A DNA stretch of 64,000 bases from Psoroptes ovis (taxonomy: Eukaryota; Arthropoda; Arachnida; Sarcoptiformes; Psoroptidae): the NCBI GenBank assembly GCA_002943765.1, contig PQWQ01000006.1, positions 3,658,001 to 3,722,000 on the forward strand. The letters run 5' to 3'. Numbering within the stretch: the stretch's first letter is position 1; every line of letters starts with the position of its first letter. Both the position numbers and the translations under genes were made by a program. This document shows positions 43,370 to 56,300 of this stretch, piece by piece. The notes below the pieces were generated by a model. That model had not been told where the DNA came from and ran no database searches. It saw nothing but the letters and a program-made list of their open reading frames with translations.

Positions 43370-45422
43370 ATGTCTGATAGAACTTCATGTTCAGGAGAGT
43401 CGGAAAATTTTGTTGATGCAATCGATAATGGTGATGATGATGATGATGATGAAAAAAATGATTTTGTATCAACAATAAAAAATAGATTATATGATTTAAA
43501 CGATGAACAATATCCATTACATCGTTCGATATTTGAAAATCAACCTATTAGTTTCATAAAAGAATTATTACTTAAAATTAATGAGAGCAAGTCTATTGAT
43601 ATTATCGATATAATTAGTCAAAAAGATGTACACGGTAATACACCATTACATCTAGCTGTTATGTTAGGCCATCGTGATCATATTAATTATTTATTACAAC
43701 TTAATGCACCAATCAAAACAAAAAATATTCAAGGATGGACACCATTAGATGAAGCAATTAGCTATGGTGATCGTAAAATAAGTAAATATTTGCTTTTGAA
43801 TATATTTAATAATTTTGAATGAAAAAAAAATTGTTTGTTCATCCTGAATTTCTATTTTTAGTCAAAAGTATTTTATTATTAGGCCGTAAGCAAGCACGAC
43901 AATCATTAAGTAAACGCTCACCTAAATTAATGGAAAAATTACTATCAATAAAAGATTTTCAAATGGAATTACGCTGGGAATTTCATTCATGGATACCATT
44001 GGTGAAACGTTTTTTACCTTCAGACATTTGTACAATATCAAAACATGGTTGTTCATTTCGTTTAGACACAACATTATTAGATTTCAATGAACGACGTTGG
44101 CGTCGTGGTAATCTAACATTCTTATTCATTGGTAATAACGGGAAAAAATCGGCAACAAACGATGATTCTCATCGATATTCATTGATCATCATGGATAATG
44201 AGCTTAAAGTTTATCAACATATACGCTATAATGAAGAAATGGATATAGATGAAGACGTAGATTTATTGATGAGTACTGATTTAGTTTATCTGCAACCGAA
44301 TACCAAAGCAATTTCATTTTCACGCGCACAAAGTGGATGGTTTTTTAATCGTTATAATAAAACTGTAAGATTCAAACATTATTTTTTCTTGGTACTCATG
44401 ACAATTTTTACTTGCCTATTTTTCACAGGAAAAAGTTGGTCAATTCAATGCCGATTTCTATAATATAAATGGTTTTACCATCGAGACAAAAAAGCGTCGT
44501 GAACATTTAAGTGAAGAAGATATATATGCAAACAAGGCTATTTATGAAACATTGAAAAAATCATTAGAACAGGAAAAAAATCAACGAAAATGTTCCGAAA
44601 TGTCATCGTCATTTGATGATATTGTACAAATTGATCAGCAACAACAATCGAAAAGAGATTCAATCAAAAATGGTAATGGTAACAATCATATTGACAATGG
44701 TGACACAATGCATGAAAATAATTTGAATGGTGATAACAGTGTTGAAAGAATAAACAATGAAAATGATGATGATGATGATGATGATGAAGAAAATTTAATT
44801 GAAGCAGCTATGGTGACAGCAATGTCTGGTCAAGATGATCAACCGATAAAACCTAGACGATCTTTACCTCCGCCACCACCGACAACAGTTACATGGGAAC
44901 AATACATAAATGCGCCTAAAGGTATGCCACCATGTTTAAGTCGTCCATGGGATCTTAAGGTACGAACGAAAAATTTTAAAGCTACACTTGCAATGGTGAG
45001 TGATTAATTTTGAATCAATGATTGATAACAATGTTTTTTTCAATGATAATGTCTAATTATAATTCCAGAGTCAAGATTTTCCATTATCAATACAATCATT
45101 ATTGAACATGTTAGAAGTATTCGCTACCATTAAACATTTTAAAAAATTGAAAGAATTCATTAATTTAAATTTACCACCGGGATTTCCTGTGAAAATCGGT
45201 AATTTTCATTTTAACTCAAAAAAATTTCGAAGATAATTTGTCCTTTTTGAATTTTTAATTTTCTTTTTAATAAAAATCTTCAACACAGATATCCCAATGA
45301 TAGCAACAATAATGGCGAGAATAACATTTTTAAATTTTAATTATAATGATAAATTAGATCCAAATCTATTCGAAATACCGGCTGATTATACTGAAGATCC
45401 TAATCGATTTCCAGATCTATAA
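43370..45422 (+). CDS. ANKRD13C: Ankyrin-repeat protein ANKRD13C
   Basis: This is an ER-associated ankyrin-repeat protein of the GPCR-chaperone (ANKRD13) family; ANKRD13C regulates biogenesis of some GPCRs in vertebrates. Five exons (43370-43781, 43862-44364, 44429-44995, 45069-45198, 45289-45422; phases 1, 0, 0, 1) give 581 aa. Ankyrin repeats occupy about residues 40-140 (GNTPLHLAVMLGHRDHINYL, GWTPLDEAISYGDRKI). The GPCR-chaperone domain follows (SWIPLVKRFLPSDICTI, RLDTTLLDF, AISFSRAQSGWFF, KKRREHLSEEDIYANKAI). The last two exons, too short for simple ORF detection, encode LPPGFPVKIDIPMIATIMAR and end in DPNRFPDL, the same ending as human ANKRD13C. A variable Asn/Asp/Gln-rich insert lies in exon 3. 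Confidence 0.93.
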
Positions 45423-48400
45423 CAACAACGACATTCATACACCGAAAAAAACAGATAAAACAGTAAATTGATCGATTTAAAAAAAAATTTTAAACCCTGT
45501 GATTCTTTTTATTATTATAATTAATATTTCTCACTTAAAACGTACGTTTTTATTTTTAATTTTCAATAATTATATTAGTCAAGTATATATAAAAATTATT
45601 AATTTAACAACTATATTGAATAATTTACAAAATAAAAGCAAAAAAATAACCAAGATAATGTAATTTAATTGAGAAAAAAAAAGTAATGTGATATTCAATA
45701 TTTTTAGAGTCATTGACAACGAAACAATAATTATTTTATAAATATTAATTCAACCTTTGATAGGAATTTTTATTACAACTACTTTTTTTTAAAATAGAAA
45801 ATTCAAAGAATTTTTAAAAGTAAATTTTGTCCATTAAGTCGACACATAATTTTCTCTCTCACAAAAAGGAAAAATGCCTATTTTGAATCATATAAATTAT
45901 TGAATTAATAAACACAAAAAATGAATAAAATAAATGAAAATATTTTAGACATTTTATTATTTCAAAATCTTTGAAGGTACACTAATCAAAATAATTCGAA
46001 AAAAACAAACCCTTAATAATCGATGAATATCGAACATTATCATTATTTATCATAATCATCATAATCATGATTATTATTGAAATTATCAATCAATTTATTT
46101 ATTATATCACATGTATCTTATATATTGTTATTATTGTTGATTTTCATCATTTCAAATCGAGGGAAAATATATGAAAATTTATAAATTTTTACTTATTTAT
46201 TTATTCATTCATTATTTTTTGTAGACATCTATGAAAATATCAAAATTAGATTTGCTCAAAATTTTTTCTAGAAACATTTCTTGAAAAGAAAAAATTAATA
46301 CTGTCAACTTTTAAATTGTAAAAACATTGATGACAAACATCATACAAAGTTCAAAATGAAACATTTTGCACATCAGATATTCACGAATTGCATGTGACAA
46401 CGACAAGCAATTTACATAAATGACTTTTTATTTAATCATAGAATTTTCAAAAAAAAATCATTCATAATTCATTTACCAATCATTCAATGAATAATTTGCA
46501 TTAAAATACAACTAATACAAATACATAACATTTCAATCATCATCAGTCAATTAAAATGACCAAATAACGTTTATTTATATTCAATCAATATTCAACAAAA
46601 ATAGATTTCATTTTATTTGTAATCAAATTTTTAGATAACTTTTTTTTAAATAATAAAATTATTGTTGATAATTTAAGATTTTTGATTAAAAAATCAAGAT
46701 TCATATCTCTAAAACTATTTCAATAAAATTTCAAATTTGAAAATTAAAAAGCGCGCGCCATTTTCCAGCTTTCTAGCAAATGTATGCGTCATCGACAATT
46801 TTAAATCTTGAATCTTTTTTTTTTTGATGATTAATTTTTGATTGATACTGCTGCTACTGTTGCTGCTGCTGCTCATGATGATCATCATCATGGTGCATAA
46901 TGCAGCTGCTGTGCTGCAACAATCGTAATCGCGATGAGAAATGACCAGTTATTGCCATATTTACAGGTAATTAACAATCAAACAAACAAACAAATAAAAC
47001 CTTCCCATTCGTTCATTATCTAAAATTAAGCATTTCATCATTTTCTATTTTTAATTCATTCATTCATTCATTCAATCGTTTTTTCAACTCGTATTTCAAT
47101 AAAAAAAAAACTTGAATTTTTCTTACCATCTTTCGATGATACTCATCATATTAGACCATACATTTCAATTTTACTTAATGCATTTGAAAAGCTTTTCATT
47201 TTATTTTTGTCTTGTTCGAGGTCAATCGCCACACACACACATGCACAACATTAATGATTATTTTATTTCCACATTCAGCAAGCATTCACATACGCACAGA
47301 ACACGTCAACCTTTTGCCAAATAGCCATTTTCTCGTTGTTCGTGTATTTTTACATTCAATCATTCATTCATCATGTCTTTCTTATGAGTCCTCACTGTTG
47401 CAGCAAATCAAGCAAGCTTTGGTTTATATTTTTATTTGTATCAGACCAAAAAAAAAGTGAAAAATTTCGGACAAATTTTTGAAATTCATGTTTCATGTTT
47501 AGCCCTCGGGAATCGGCATCACACTAAATTGTTATAATCATTGATGATTCTGTGATTCAAATGTGTTTTTTGTATATATCACATCTGTCCATATGAATAA
47601 AGCTGACAGAAGCCTAAGCAGCGACAACAACAACAGCAGCAAAGAATTTACATGAATCCGCATCCAACATACATCATTTCTATATAAATGTTTATATATG
47701 TACATGTTTGTGGACTTGTGGCCTTTGATCAATTTTTGAATCTAAAAATGAATCTAAATCCAGTGCTGAATTGAAGAATAGAAAAAAAATCTATATCAAA
47801 ATATATAGTCTCATGAATTGTTATTATTATCATTTGAACGTTTTTTTCGATTGAAAATAATCAAAACATTCAAATAATAACATCATTATTATTCATCCAT
47901 TTATTTTTATTTATTTTACTCAAACAATTTTTCCAACAATTACAAAGTCCAAAATATTTCTAAAAAATCCGGTTTTTCTTCAGAGAAAAAACTTTTTTTT
48001 TTGTTCAATGATAACACAATCAAATATCATCATTTTGGAACCAAAAAAGAAAAAAAAAACAATATCACATAACGATTTGGAGCCGGTTTTTATTTTTTTG
48101 ATTTGACTAAAATAACTTGAATATTTGTTCAATTGTGTCCATTTGTTTGTTTTTTGAATGATATTAATAATAATAATAATTATCATTCTCTTCCAAAAAA
48201 TCTTCAACATCTAATCAACGTTTTTTGAGCTCGAAATCGATAAGATTTTAAACTTTTGTTCAAATTTTTTGTTGTTAAAATTTTCCAATTAGTAGTTGTG
48301 TTTGAATTTGATTTTTTTTTTTTTTTTTGCTGATCAACATTCAACTATACGTCAATGTGACATGATCTAATCGAGATATTTAATGATAGAAAAAACACCT

Positions 48401-48725
48401 TTTCAATTGATTTCAAAAGAAAAAATCATTATAATTGGCAATCATTATCATTGTACTTTTATTTTCTGTCTTTTTTTTATATTGTCAATGATCTACTGAA
48501 GAATTAGGATTTGGATTTGTTTGTCAATCTAAAGTTATTTTTTTTTACTGTTGAATCATTATAATCATTATCGATTGCTACGAATGTTGATTGGAAAATT
48601 TTAATTTTTCTTCCTTTTTTTTCCCTTTGATTTCAAACGTGCCAAATTCTAAACACCAAATCAATAAATTTCGAATTTTTAGCCAAAAAATATTTAAATT
48701 ATTAAAAAAAATATTTAAAATAATT
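45423..48725. other. Second long gene-poor intergenic stretch
   Basis: These 3.3 kb have no conventional gene. They are AT-rich except for a short GC-richer island at about 46750-46790 (AAGCGCGCGCC) and a GCTGCT-rich block at 46848-46920. ORFs 47112-47324, 47212-47460, 47538-47732 and 47980-48210 look like chance. A possible first exon ending at 46966 is listed separately. I see no tRNA-like or rRNA-like sequence. Confidence 0.4.
46934..46966 (+). other. Possible short first coding exon or leader exon
   Basis: An ATG-started stretch of 11 codons (MRNDQLLPYLQ) ends at a plausible donor, CAG followed by GTAATTAAC at 46967. It lies just downstream of a local GC-richer island unusual for this window, as a promoter and first exon might. 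A matching acceptor (CGAATTTTTAG, ending near 48681) precedes the start codon at 48726, so it could be a leader exon of that gene. Evidence is weak and composition-based. Confidence 0.2.
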
Positions 48726-49963
48726 ATGAATTCAATAATTGGTGATAATTTTGTTCGAAATTATGATTCGATCAAACATAATTATGATGAAAATGATGAT
48801 TACAAGGATAATATTAGTGATATTAAAAACATTAAACACCAGCAAAGATCATTATCATTAAATTTTAATATAAATCGTACAAATTATAAAATGCTCAATA
48901 ATTATAATAATAATAATAATAGGGAATTATTAAAAATTTTACAATTCATCATATTGATTATGTTGTTGTTGATCTCGTCATTCACATCGATTATATCTGC
49001 TGTATCTTCATCATCCGATTCAAAAAGTGATACATTTAATATTGAAAAATTATTAGAATACAGTGAACTAGTAGGTTTTTTCGAATTTTTCTCGAATTAC
49101 TATTAACTTGTTTATATGAAATTCAATTAAATTAATTTTGTGTATTATTATCGATACAGGTGACATGTTTTGGACAGATGCATAAAGAATTTGAACAATG
49201 TAATCGTAAAGGTGCTGAAAAAGCTAAATCATTTTTAGGACAAATTGAATTATCACAAGAATGGAATCGTCGTCTTAAATGTTGTGGCACATGGAAATTA
49301 CGTGATTGCTGGATGAAAGCGGCCAAACAAAAATGTACAAAAATGCAAGCTGATATGGTTTATCGATTACCTGATTTAATAATGCCAGCATTAGTTGAAG
49401 AATGTCAAGAATATACGGTCGAATCTGGAAAATGTACATTACCTGTTTGGCTAATAATTTGTGTAATTACAATCATATTATTAATATTAACATCAAGCTG
49501 TAGCTGTCTATGCTATTGCATACGAAGAAAAATTAATAATAATAAATATCGCGCCAATGGTTTACCACCAACCGCCAAAAGATTATCATCCACATCATCA
49601 TCAATTGAATATAATGTAAAAAATAAATCATACAATCATAATAATTTTCACCATCAAAATGGTATTTTAATGAACAAAATCAATGGTGATAATTATGATA
49701 ATATTAATCATAATGATTATAAAAAATGTAATGGAAATAGTCATCATGGTTACAATCACAATAATCATCATCATCATCATCATCACCACCACAAAAATAA
49801 AGAACAGCATCAGCATGAACAAAAATCAATCAAAATAGAAACATTAGACTGTGTTGATAATGAAGAATTGACAAAATTAAATCCACCACCATCTCCTAAG
49901 CAACAACCACCAACAAAAATTCCTTCACAAAACGATGAGGAAATTAGAATGAATTTAGTTTGA
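48726..49963 (+). CDS. Orphan single-pass membrane protein with 8-cysteine ectodomain
   Basis: I cannot name this protein. Two exons (48726-49070 and 49160-49963, phase 0) give 382 aa from the first ATG. An internal ATG at codon 56 would place the hydrophobic stretch ILQFIILIMLLLISSF at the very N-terminus as a signal peptide and may be the true start. The ectodomain has eight cysteines spaced C-x10-C-x26-CC-x7-C-x8-C-x22-C-x9-C, the same order as in the secreted protein at 28318-29007. A strong membrane helix follows (LPVWLIICVITIILLILTSS) with a juxtamembrane cysteine cluster (CSCLCYC), then a long Asn/His-rich cytoplasmic tail with a His run at about 49765-49795 and a Pro-rich end (PPPSPKQQPPTK). 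Type I topology is inferred. Confidence 0.75.
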
Positions 49964-50288
49964 TCTAATTTATTATATTTCTTCTTACATGATTTCCTGT
50001 TTGTTTATTATTTATTAAATTTTACCTGGACACAAATTTTTTTAAATTTATTTTTTTCGCATTTTTGAAATTTCTGACATTCGAATGAAAATAAATAAAC
50101 ATCAAACACGATTAATGTAAATTTTTTTTCAACTTCACAACAACAAAGGGAATAAAAAATATTTTATTTTTAAAAGATACTCAATGAATGAATCAATAAC
50201 TTATTGATCATTTAATCTGAATGTTAGAAATTATACTTAATGATTAATTTTCAACTCAAATTTTTCAAATTTTAAATACAATCAAGGA
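49964..50288. other. Convergent 3' spacer
   Basis: These 325 bases lie between convergent stop codons. AATAAA-like signals occur on the plus strand at about 50090. I see no other feature. Confidence 0.4.
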
Positions 50289-52128
50289 TTATTTTTTCGA
50301 CATTTCGGCATTTTCAGCCGATTTTTTGACAGCTTCCATGAGTCTATTCATGGTTTCCGAAGGAATTGTTCGCGCACCAGAATCAGCTAAAACTGTAGAA
50401 TAAGGTGGTGGGAAAGATAATGTAGACTCAGATGGACTGAACATACTGGGTGGCGCAGGTTGTGATACGGCCGATTTTGATGGATTCGTTGCTGGAATAA
50501 AAATTGGTGCACTTTTTGGGATTTTGTCAACATTACCAAACAATACAGAATATCCTCTTGGCCGATTGTAGAATGACAATAATTTATCATAAAACTAATA
50601 ATAATGAATGAATTTTGAAAATAATGTTATTTGAATTAAATTTATAATCACATACCATTAAAGATTTTTCAGGTTTAATTTTATCATCATTAGGTACAAT
50701 GATTAATTTTGGTCTTCTATTTTCTGCCACTGATCCACTGTTGCGTCGATTTCGGCAAATTACATAATTAGGTACGGAATAGAATAGCCAAATGATAACA
50801 TATAGCAATAAAATGACCATCAATAAATAAACCAGTGGCATCATTGAAATTAAACAAGATGACCATTGTATTTTTGATTCAGATTTGTTATGATCAACAG
50901 TATTTATAACCATTACATCATCATCATCAACATTATGATCGAGATTATTTTTATTTTGTTGATTTGATGATGGTGGCGACAAACCGAATGATGGAAATCT
51001 ATGATCCCAATCATCGGACCATTTCCAAGGCACCAACACTTTAAATTTGTTCTTATTAAATCGTTCTTGCTGCTCGCGTTCCAATTGTTTCATATGCTGA
51101 TTAAGATTGTTTGCTCTCTCATTGTTGAATCTATTAAAATCCAATCCTAAGGGATTCCATCCATGATGAATCGTAATTTTTGGAGGCTCGCGCATAACTA
51201 CAATTTTTTTCTGCCCATCATCGCCATTAGTCATTATTACTGACATCGATCGCTCCAATGAAACAGCTTCACCATCACCATTGCCACTTAGAGAATTAGA
51301 TGCAGAATCAAAGTCCATAGATAATCGGTCATCATCTAGTTTTTGTTGTTGAGAACGAGCGAATTCCATCATTTGACGAGCTCTTTCAGCCATTGAACGC
51401 ACCATAGACATCATAATTTGTGACAATGATGAAGGCCTATTGTTAGAGCCAAAGAAATCGTCTAAATTTTGCGGCGATCGATTATCCACCATTTCATTAG
51501 TTGATGTTAAAGTTCGAATCGGTATGAACATTGAAAAAGATCGTTTTTCATTATTTTCACCGTCAACTTTGCTCGAATCAATCTTCTTTGGTTCATTAAC
51601 GATCGGAATCGATTCAATTGGTGGCGTTTCAATCTCTTGATTATCGGTAGTGTTAGCTAAACGACAGCCGAAATTGCAAATAGTGATCAAATTCGTATCA
51701 TTGGCGTATAACTTTTTACACGAATTCGAGCAATCTGATACAGATGGCTTATTTTCCAAGGAAATTTTCGAATTTGTCATATGTCGGCACCCATTCACAC
51801 AAGATTGAGATTTCTCGATATCAGCAACAGCAAAACCATAATAATTTTTGCATTTAACGATGCAATTTGAGCTATCATTAGGTTTGATTGCATCATTGGA
51901 TGAAGTTGTTACAGCCAAATTTTCTAAAAATGGTAAAATTTGTTTGCCATCGTCTTTTGATGAAACTAAACGTACACGATGTAAATTCTTTGAATTATTG
52001 ACTACTGGTGTTGTTGTCGGGACGCTAGCCAATTTCGATACTGTTGTTGCTGACAATGGTTTCTCAGTTGTCGAACAATGGATAAGGTTTGTGCAGAGCA
52101 CAAATGCTAAAATGAAACAAATTTTCAT
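50289..52128 (-). CDS. TMEM59: TMEM59-like type I membrane protein
   Basis: This is a single-pass Golgi/endosomal-type protein resembling the TMEM59/TMEM59L family. Two exons (52128-50656 and 50594-50289, phase 0) give 592 aa, longer than human TMEM59 (323). A signal peptide (MKICFILAFVLCTNLIHC) is followed by a variable linker and the cysteine region (about residues 88-160: CIVKCKNYY, CVNGCRHM, CSNSCKKLY, CNFGCRLA), which matches TMEM59's paired C-x3-C spacing. The middle adds a long low-complexity and helical insert. The membrane helix is near residue 435 (LVYLLMVILLLYVIIWLFYS). The cytosolic tail contains a PPPY motif, a WW-domain ligand that could recruit NEDD4-type ligases. TMEM59 is linked to autophagy and glycosylation control in vertebrates. 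Family assignment rests on the cysteine pattern and topology and is moderate. Confidence 0.65.
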
Positions 52129-52146
52129 TTTCTTATAGAAAATTAT

Positions 52147-52843
52147 CTGTAAAAGAAAGAATAGATTAAATTTAGAATAATTTTAAAATAATAATTAGTG
52201 CCACGTATTGAAAGTTGTAATCGAAATAAAGGTAGGCTACAATTTAGAAATTCGAAATGTCCAATAATCAATCAATTGAAATAAACAATAATAATGTCAA
52301 ACAAATATAAACGCAAATTAAAGTAAATGATGACGATCAAAAATGTAAATGAAAAATCAAAAGTTGACAATAAAAAGCAACAATAAACATTAACAACTCA
52401 TCAATGAATGATTAAATTTAAATAAAAACGCATTAAAAATGAATATGAACAAATCATAGCTTCAACACATACATTTGCATTCAATCAAATAAAATCGAAA
52501 ATCAAATTATTTGAAATTTGGTAAAAAATGGATAGAGCAAAATAAAAAAAAAATCGTTACCAAGCGAATACTCAATTCAAACAAATAAAAAAAATTCAAC
52601 AAAAAATTGTGCAAAAAACAACGATGATTAAGCTAAATATATAGCTTAGTTTCAAATGTTTGATATTTCGCTAAATTCAGCTAAACTGGTGCTATTAAAT
52701 ATGAAAGTATCATGATGGTAATTGGAATCGCAACATAATATATAGAACAAGATTTCGAAAATTATGATAGAAAAAATGAAGAAAATAACGGGAAATAAAG
52801 AAAATTCCCTAGATTCAAAATAAAATTCTAAGATATTACTTAC
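52147..52843 (-). other. Leader (5' UTR) intron of the TMEM59-like gene
   Basis: A strong donor (AAAGAG then GTAAGTAAT, exon end 52844) and an acceptor with a pyrimidine tract (TTCTTTTACAG, exon restart 52146) bracket 697 bases just upstream of the start codon at 52128. This predicts a non-coding first exon ending at 52844 and a promoter near 52850-53000. Confidence 0.45.
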
Positions 52844-53088
52844 CTCTTTATTCACTAGTTAACCAGTTTTTCTTGAATTTCTAGACAAGCACAGAAATAT
52901 CAAATGAAATTGGTTAGAATTGAAAATATAATGAAAAATTTAATTTTTCAGGTTGTTTATTTGAATTTTGATTTATGAATCACTTCAAAATTCGTAATCA
53001 TACACAATTTAGAATACCAAAAAATCGAATATCTGTCACTCGTTTCGCGAATATTCGAATTATTTGTTTTTTTTGAACTTTCAAAAAT

Positions 53089-53163
53089 TGCTAGCAGCAT
53101 ACAATAGTGAGAGGGAATTAATTGAAATTCGAATTCCAGACTTTTAAAAACTGCTAGCAGCAT
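53089..53163. repeat. Two copies of TGCTAGCAGCAT, 63 bp apart
   Basis: Identical 12-mers at 53089-53100 and 53152-53163, each preceded by AAAA and containing the palindrome TGCTAGCA, lie upstream of the predicted first exon of the TMEM59-like gene. They could be paired binding sites or a small duplication. Confidence 0.5.
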
Positions 53164-53224
53164 TTGAAAGAATTGAAAAAATATTAAATTATGGCCATTT
53201 GAAGTAATGTTCACAAACAATGTA

Positions 53225-53229
53225 TGCGA
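53225..53229. repeat. Target-site duplication TGCGA (copy 1)
   Basis: TGCGA directly precedes the left LTR of element A. The same five bases occur between elements A and B (57546-57550) and after element B (61816-61820). Confidence 0.85.
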
Positions 53230-53373
53230 TGAAGAAACAGAATGCATATTTTATTTACAAAATCATGTGTTTATATATACATTGCTGGCGACTATTGTCA
53301 CACAGCTCAATTATATGAACATATTGTGTAGATATAGAATAACATCAGGAACACACATGCTCATTTCACAACA
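53230..53373 (-). repeat. Element A 3' LTR
   Basis: This 144-bp repeat is identical to 57402-57545. Element polarity is minus, so this is the 3' LTR. The gag-pol stop codon lies inside it (53366-53368). Confidence 0.93.
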
Positions 53374-56300
53374 CACCCTTCTGAGCTAGGGTGTTCCTGA
53401 AAGCAACAATTTTTGATAGCGGTAATGGCTTGGTGAGTCCATCTGCAAGTTGCGATGCGGTCGGTACTCGTTGCACAGTTACCTGTTGATCCTCTTTCAG
53501 CTTGGAAACCAATAGCTTTAGATCATAATCGAAATACCTGGATCGTTTGAAAGAGCCAGTGTTGAGAATTGTTTCGGCAGCTGTATTGTCGACCATGATA
53601 TTAACTTTCGGCTTGAATCCTAATTCCACAAGTAATTGTCGTATGGGTTCTGCTGCTTTCCATCCTTCAAGCGCTGCTACCAACTCTGCTTCACATGTGG
53701 AATGGGGTAACCGCGATTGTTTCTTAGCTGACCAAACTATTGCATTGCCATCCAGAAGAACAGCAACTCCACTTGTGGCTCGATTTTCGGCGTCAGATCT
53801 AAAGCTGGCGTCGGTGTATATCTGCATATTTCCATCCTCAATCGGCCGTAATTCCAGTTGATATTCGATAGTACCTTTTAAATACCTTAATACACGTTTT
53901 GCTGCTTTCCATAATTCCATTGAAGGCTTATCTGCGAAAGTTCCTAGATGGGATACAGCCAACGATATGTCAGGCCTAGTCCTTGTTGCTAAGTAGTTGA
54001 GACATCCAAGTAGTTCTTTAATAGGGATCCCATCAATACGTTGATATTTACTAAAATCCTGAAGATCATCCATAGGTATCATCGTTGGGTTACAGTCTTC
54101 CATTTTAAACTTCTCCAGTACATCTTTAATGTAATCTTTCTGATCAATAAGTACTTTGTTGTCAGTCACATTGATATTCAATCCAAGGTAACGCCCGCAA
54201 TCTCCACAGTCATGAATGTCAAATCTCTTTTCGATTGATGATATCAATTTTTCATTAAGTTGTTGATCTTTACCAGCGATGATGATATCATCGACATAAA
54301 CCATTAAATAACAATTATCGTTGTAAAATAGACACGGATCAGCTAGTGATGATTTGAGACCTAATTCATTATTCAAAAATCTCGTTAACGTATCGTACCA
54401 TGCCTTAGGAGCTTGCTTAAGTCCGTATAACGCTTTGTTCAGCTTCCAGCATTTGTCACTTACTCCTGGCGGCGGAGTTACGTAAATATCTGTTTCCAGT
54501 TTTGAATTCAGAAATGCACTGCTTATATCAAATTGTTGGATTATCATTCTTTTTCGAAGTGCTGCTGATAAAATTGTTCTTAACGTGGACATATGAAGAG
54601 TAGGTGCATAGTTGTTGTTCATGTTGCGTTGCTCAAAGCCGCGAACTACACATCTTGCTTTGCATCGTCCATCATGCTTTCTTCTTAATACCCATTTCGT
54701 TGATAAAGGTTTACCGATGATCTGATCCACTTTCACATACACACCCTTCTGGATCAGATCATTCAGCTCCTTTTTCATGGCTTCTTCCCAAAGATCTCGA
54801 TCTGGGCTATTAACTGCTTCATTGTAGGTGATCACACTGGTGTCGATGCTTTTTCTTTCTGCATTTAATGCTTTACAATAATTGTGATCGGAATGGATTT
54901 GTTCTGGTTCATTTTTGATGGTGGTGTAGCCGATTTTCGTTTCGTCAAACGTTACGTTGCATGTTGTTATTACGCGCTGATTAACAATATCTAAAATTTT
55001 ATAGTTTTTGCTCGTTTCGGAGTATCCAACAAATATGACTCGTTTGGCTTTGTGGTCCAGTTTATTGCCACGAAGATTGTCATCTAGATGCCAATACGCA
55101 AGACATCCATATTTACGTAGATGCTTCAACGATGTTTTTCTGCGATGAAACTTTTCGTATGGCGATTTGCCGTCTTTCGATGGCCATCTATTTATCAGGT
55201 GATTAGCGGTATGCACGGCAAGGTCCCAATATTCATAGGGCAGCTTAGAATCATTATGTATTGTTCTCGCACATTCCATCAGCGTTCTATTCCTTCTTTC
55301 AATTTTTCCATTTTGCTGCGGGGTATAAGGCGTTGATGTAAAGAATGATATACCCTTTTTCTTCAGGAAATAACTCAGTTGATAATTGACAAATTCGGTA
55401 CCATTGTCCGATAAAAATTCTTTCAGTTTCATTCCAGTTTGATTTTCGCACCAGTCAATAAATTGGATAACATATTTTACAGTTTCATCTTTGGTTTTTA
55501 AGAAGAATACACCGCCGAACGAACTGTGAAATTCAGTAATATTCAGGATATATTTATAATCGCAGCGAGATGAACCAGTCATTTCTACAAGATCACCGCT
55601 CATTCTTTGCATCAATTCGTATTGGTGATCTATTGTTGGATGAGAACATCGTACAATTTTTGATAATCTACATTCATCACAATTTATGCTTTTACTATTC
55701 TTGCTATTATTCATTATTTGATTAAATTTCTCAGCGCCAGGGTGTCCGAGTCTTTCATGCCATAATATTTTGTTGACTGAATAGGCTGTTTCCTCTTTCG
55801 TGATGTCGTTGATTTTATAACTATTTCCAACACGTGGTACTCTTAATTTCACAGATGAATCATCATAATTTAAATTGCTTTGACTTTCATCGATTATTAC
55901 ACATTCTTTATCACTAAACAATACGGAGTAACCTTGATCACAAGCAGCAGGTACAGATAATAAATTATTGTTAAAGTTTTGCACATATTCAACGTCCTTG
56001 AGGTCAATGTTCACTACTTTATCATTTTGTATAGCTCTTAATGTAGTATCACCCTTCATAGTCACGTTGCATTGTTGACCATTAGCAACTTGAACTGAAC
56101 CATTGATTTTAGTAGGATTGCGCAGAATTTTCATATTGCCAGTAAAATGATTTGATGCAGCACTATCAACATACCAAGTAGAATTATTTTTATTGTTATC
56201 AATTTCGTTATTGTAAGAATTGCAATTATCAAAGTTGTTTAAAATTGAATTGTTATCATAATCATAATTTGACAAAAAAGCACGTCGGTTCAAATTTTTA

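Noticed and set aside
47112..48210. Four ORFs of 64-82 codons in the second gene desert
   Set aside because: CATTCATT and CACACA repeat-driven translations, mutually overlapping or on AT runs, no supporting signal.
52652..53247. Minus ORFs of 67 and 96 codons upstream of the TMEM59-like gene
   Set aside because: One lies in the inferred leader intron; the other spans the copia left junction, so it cannot predate the insertion.
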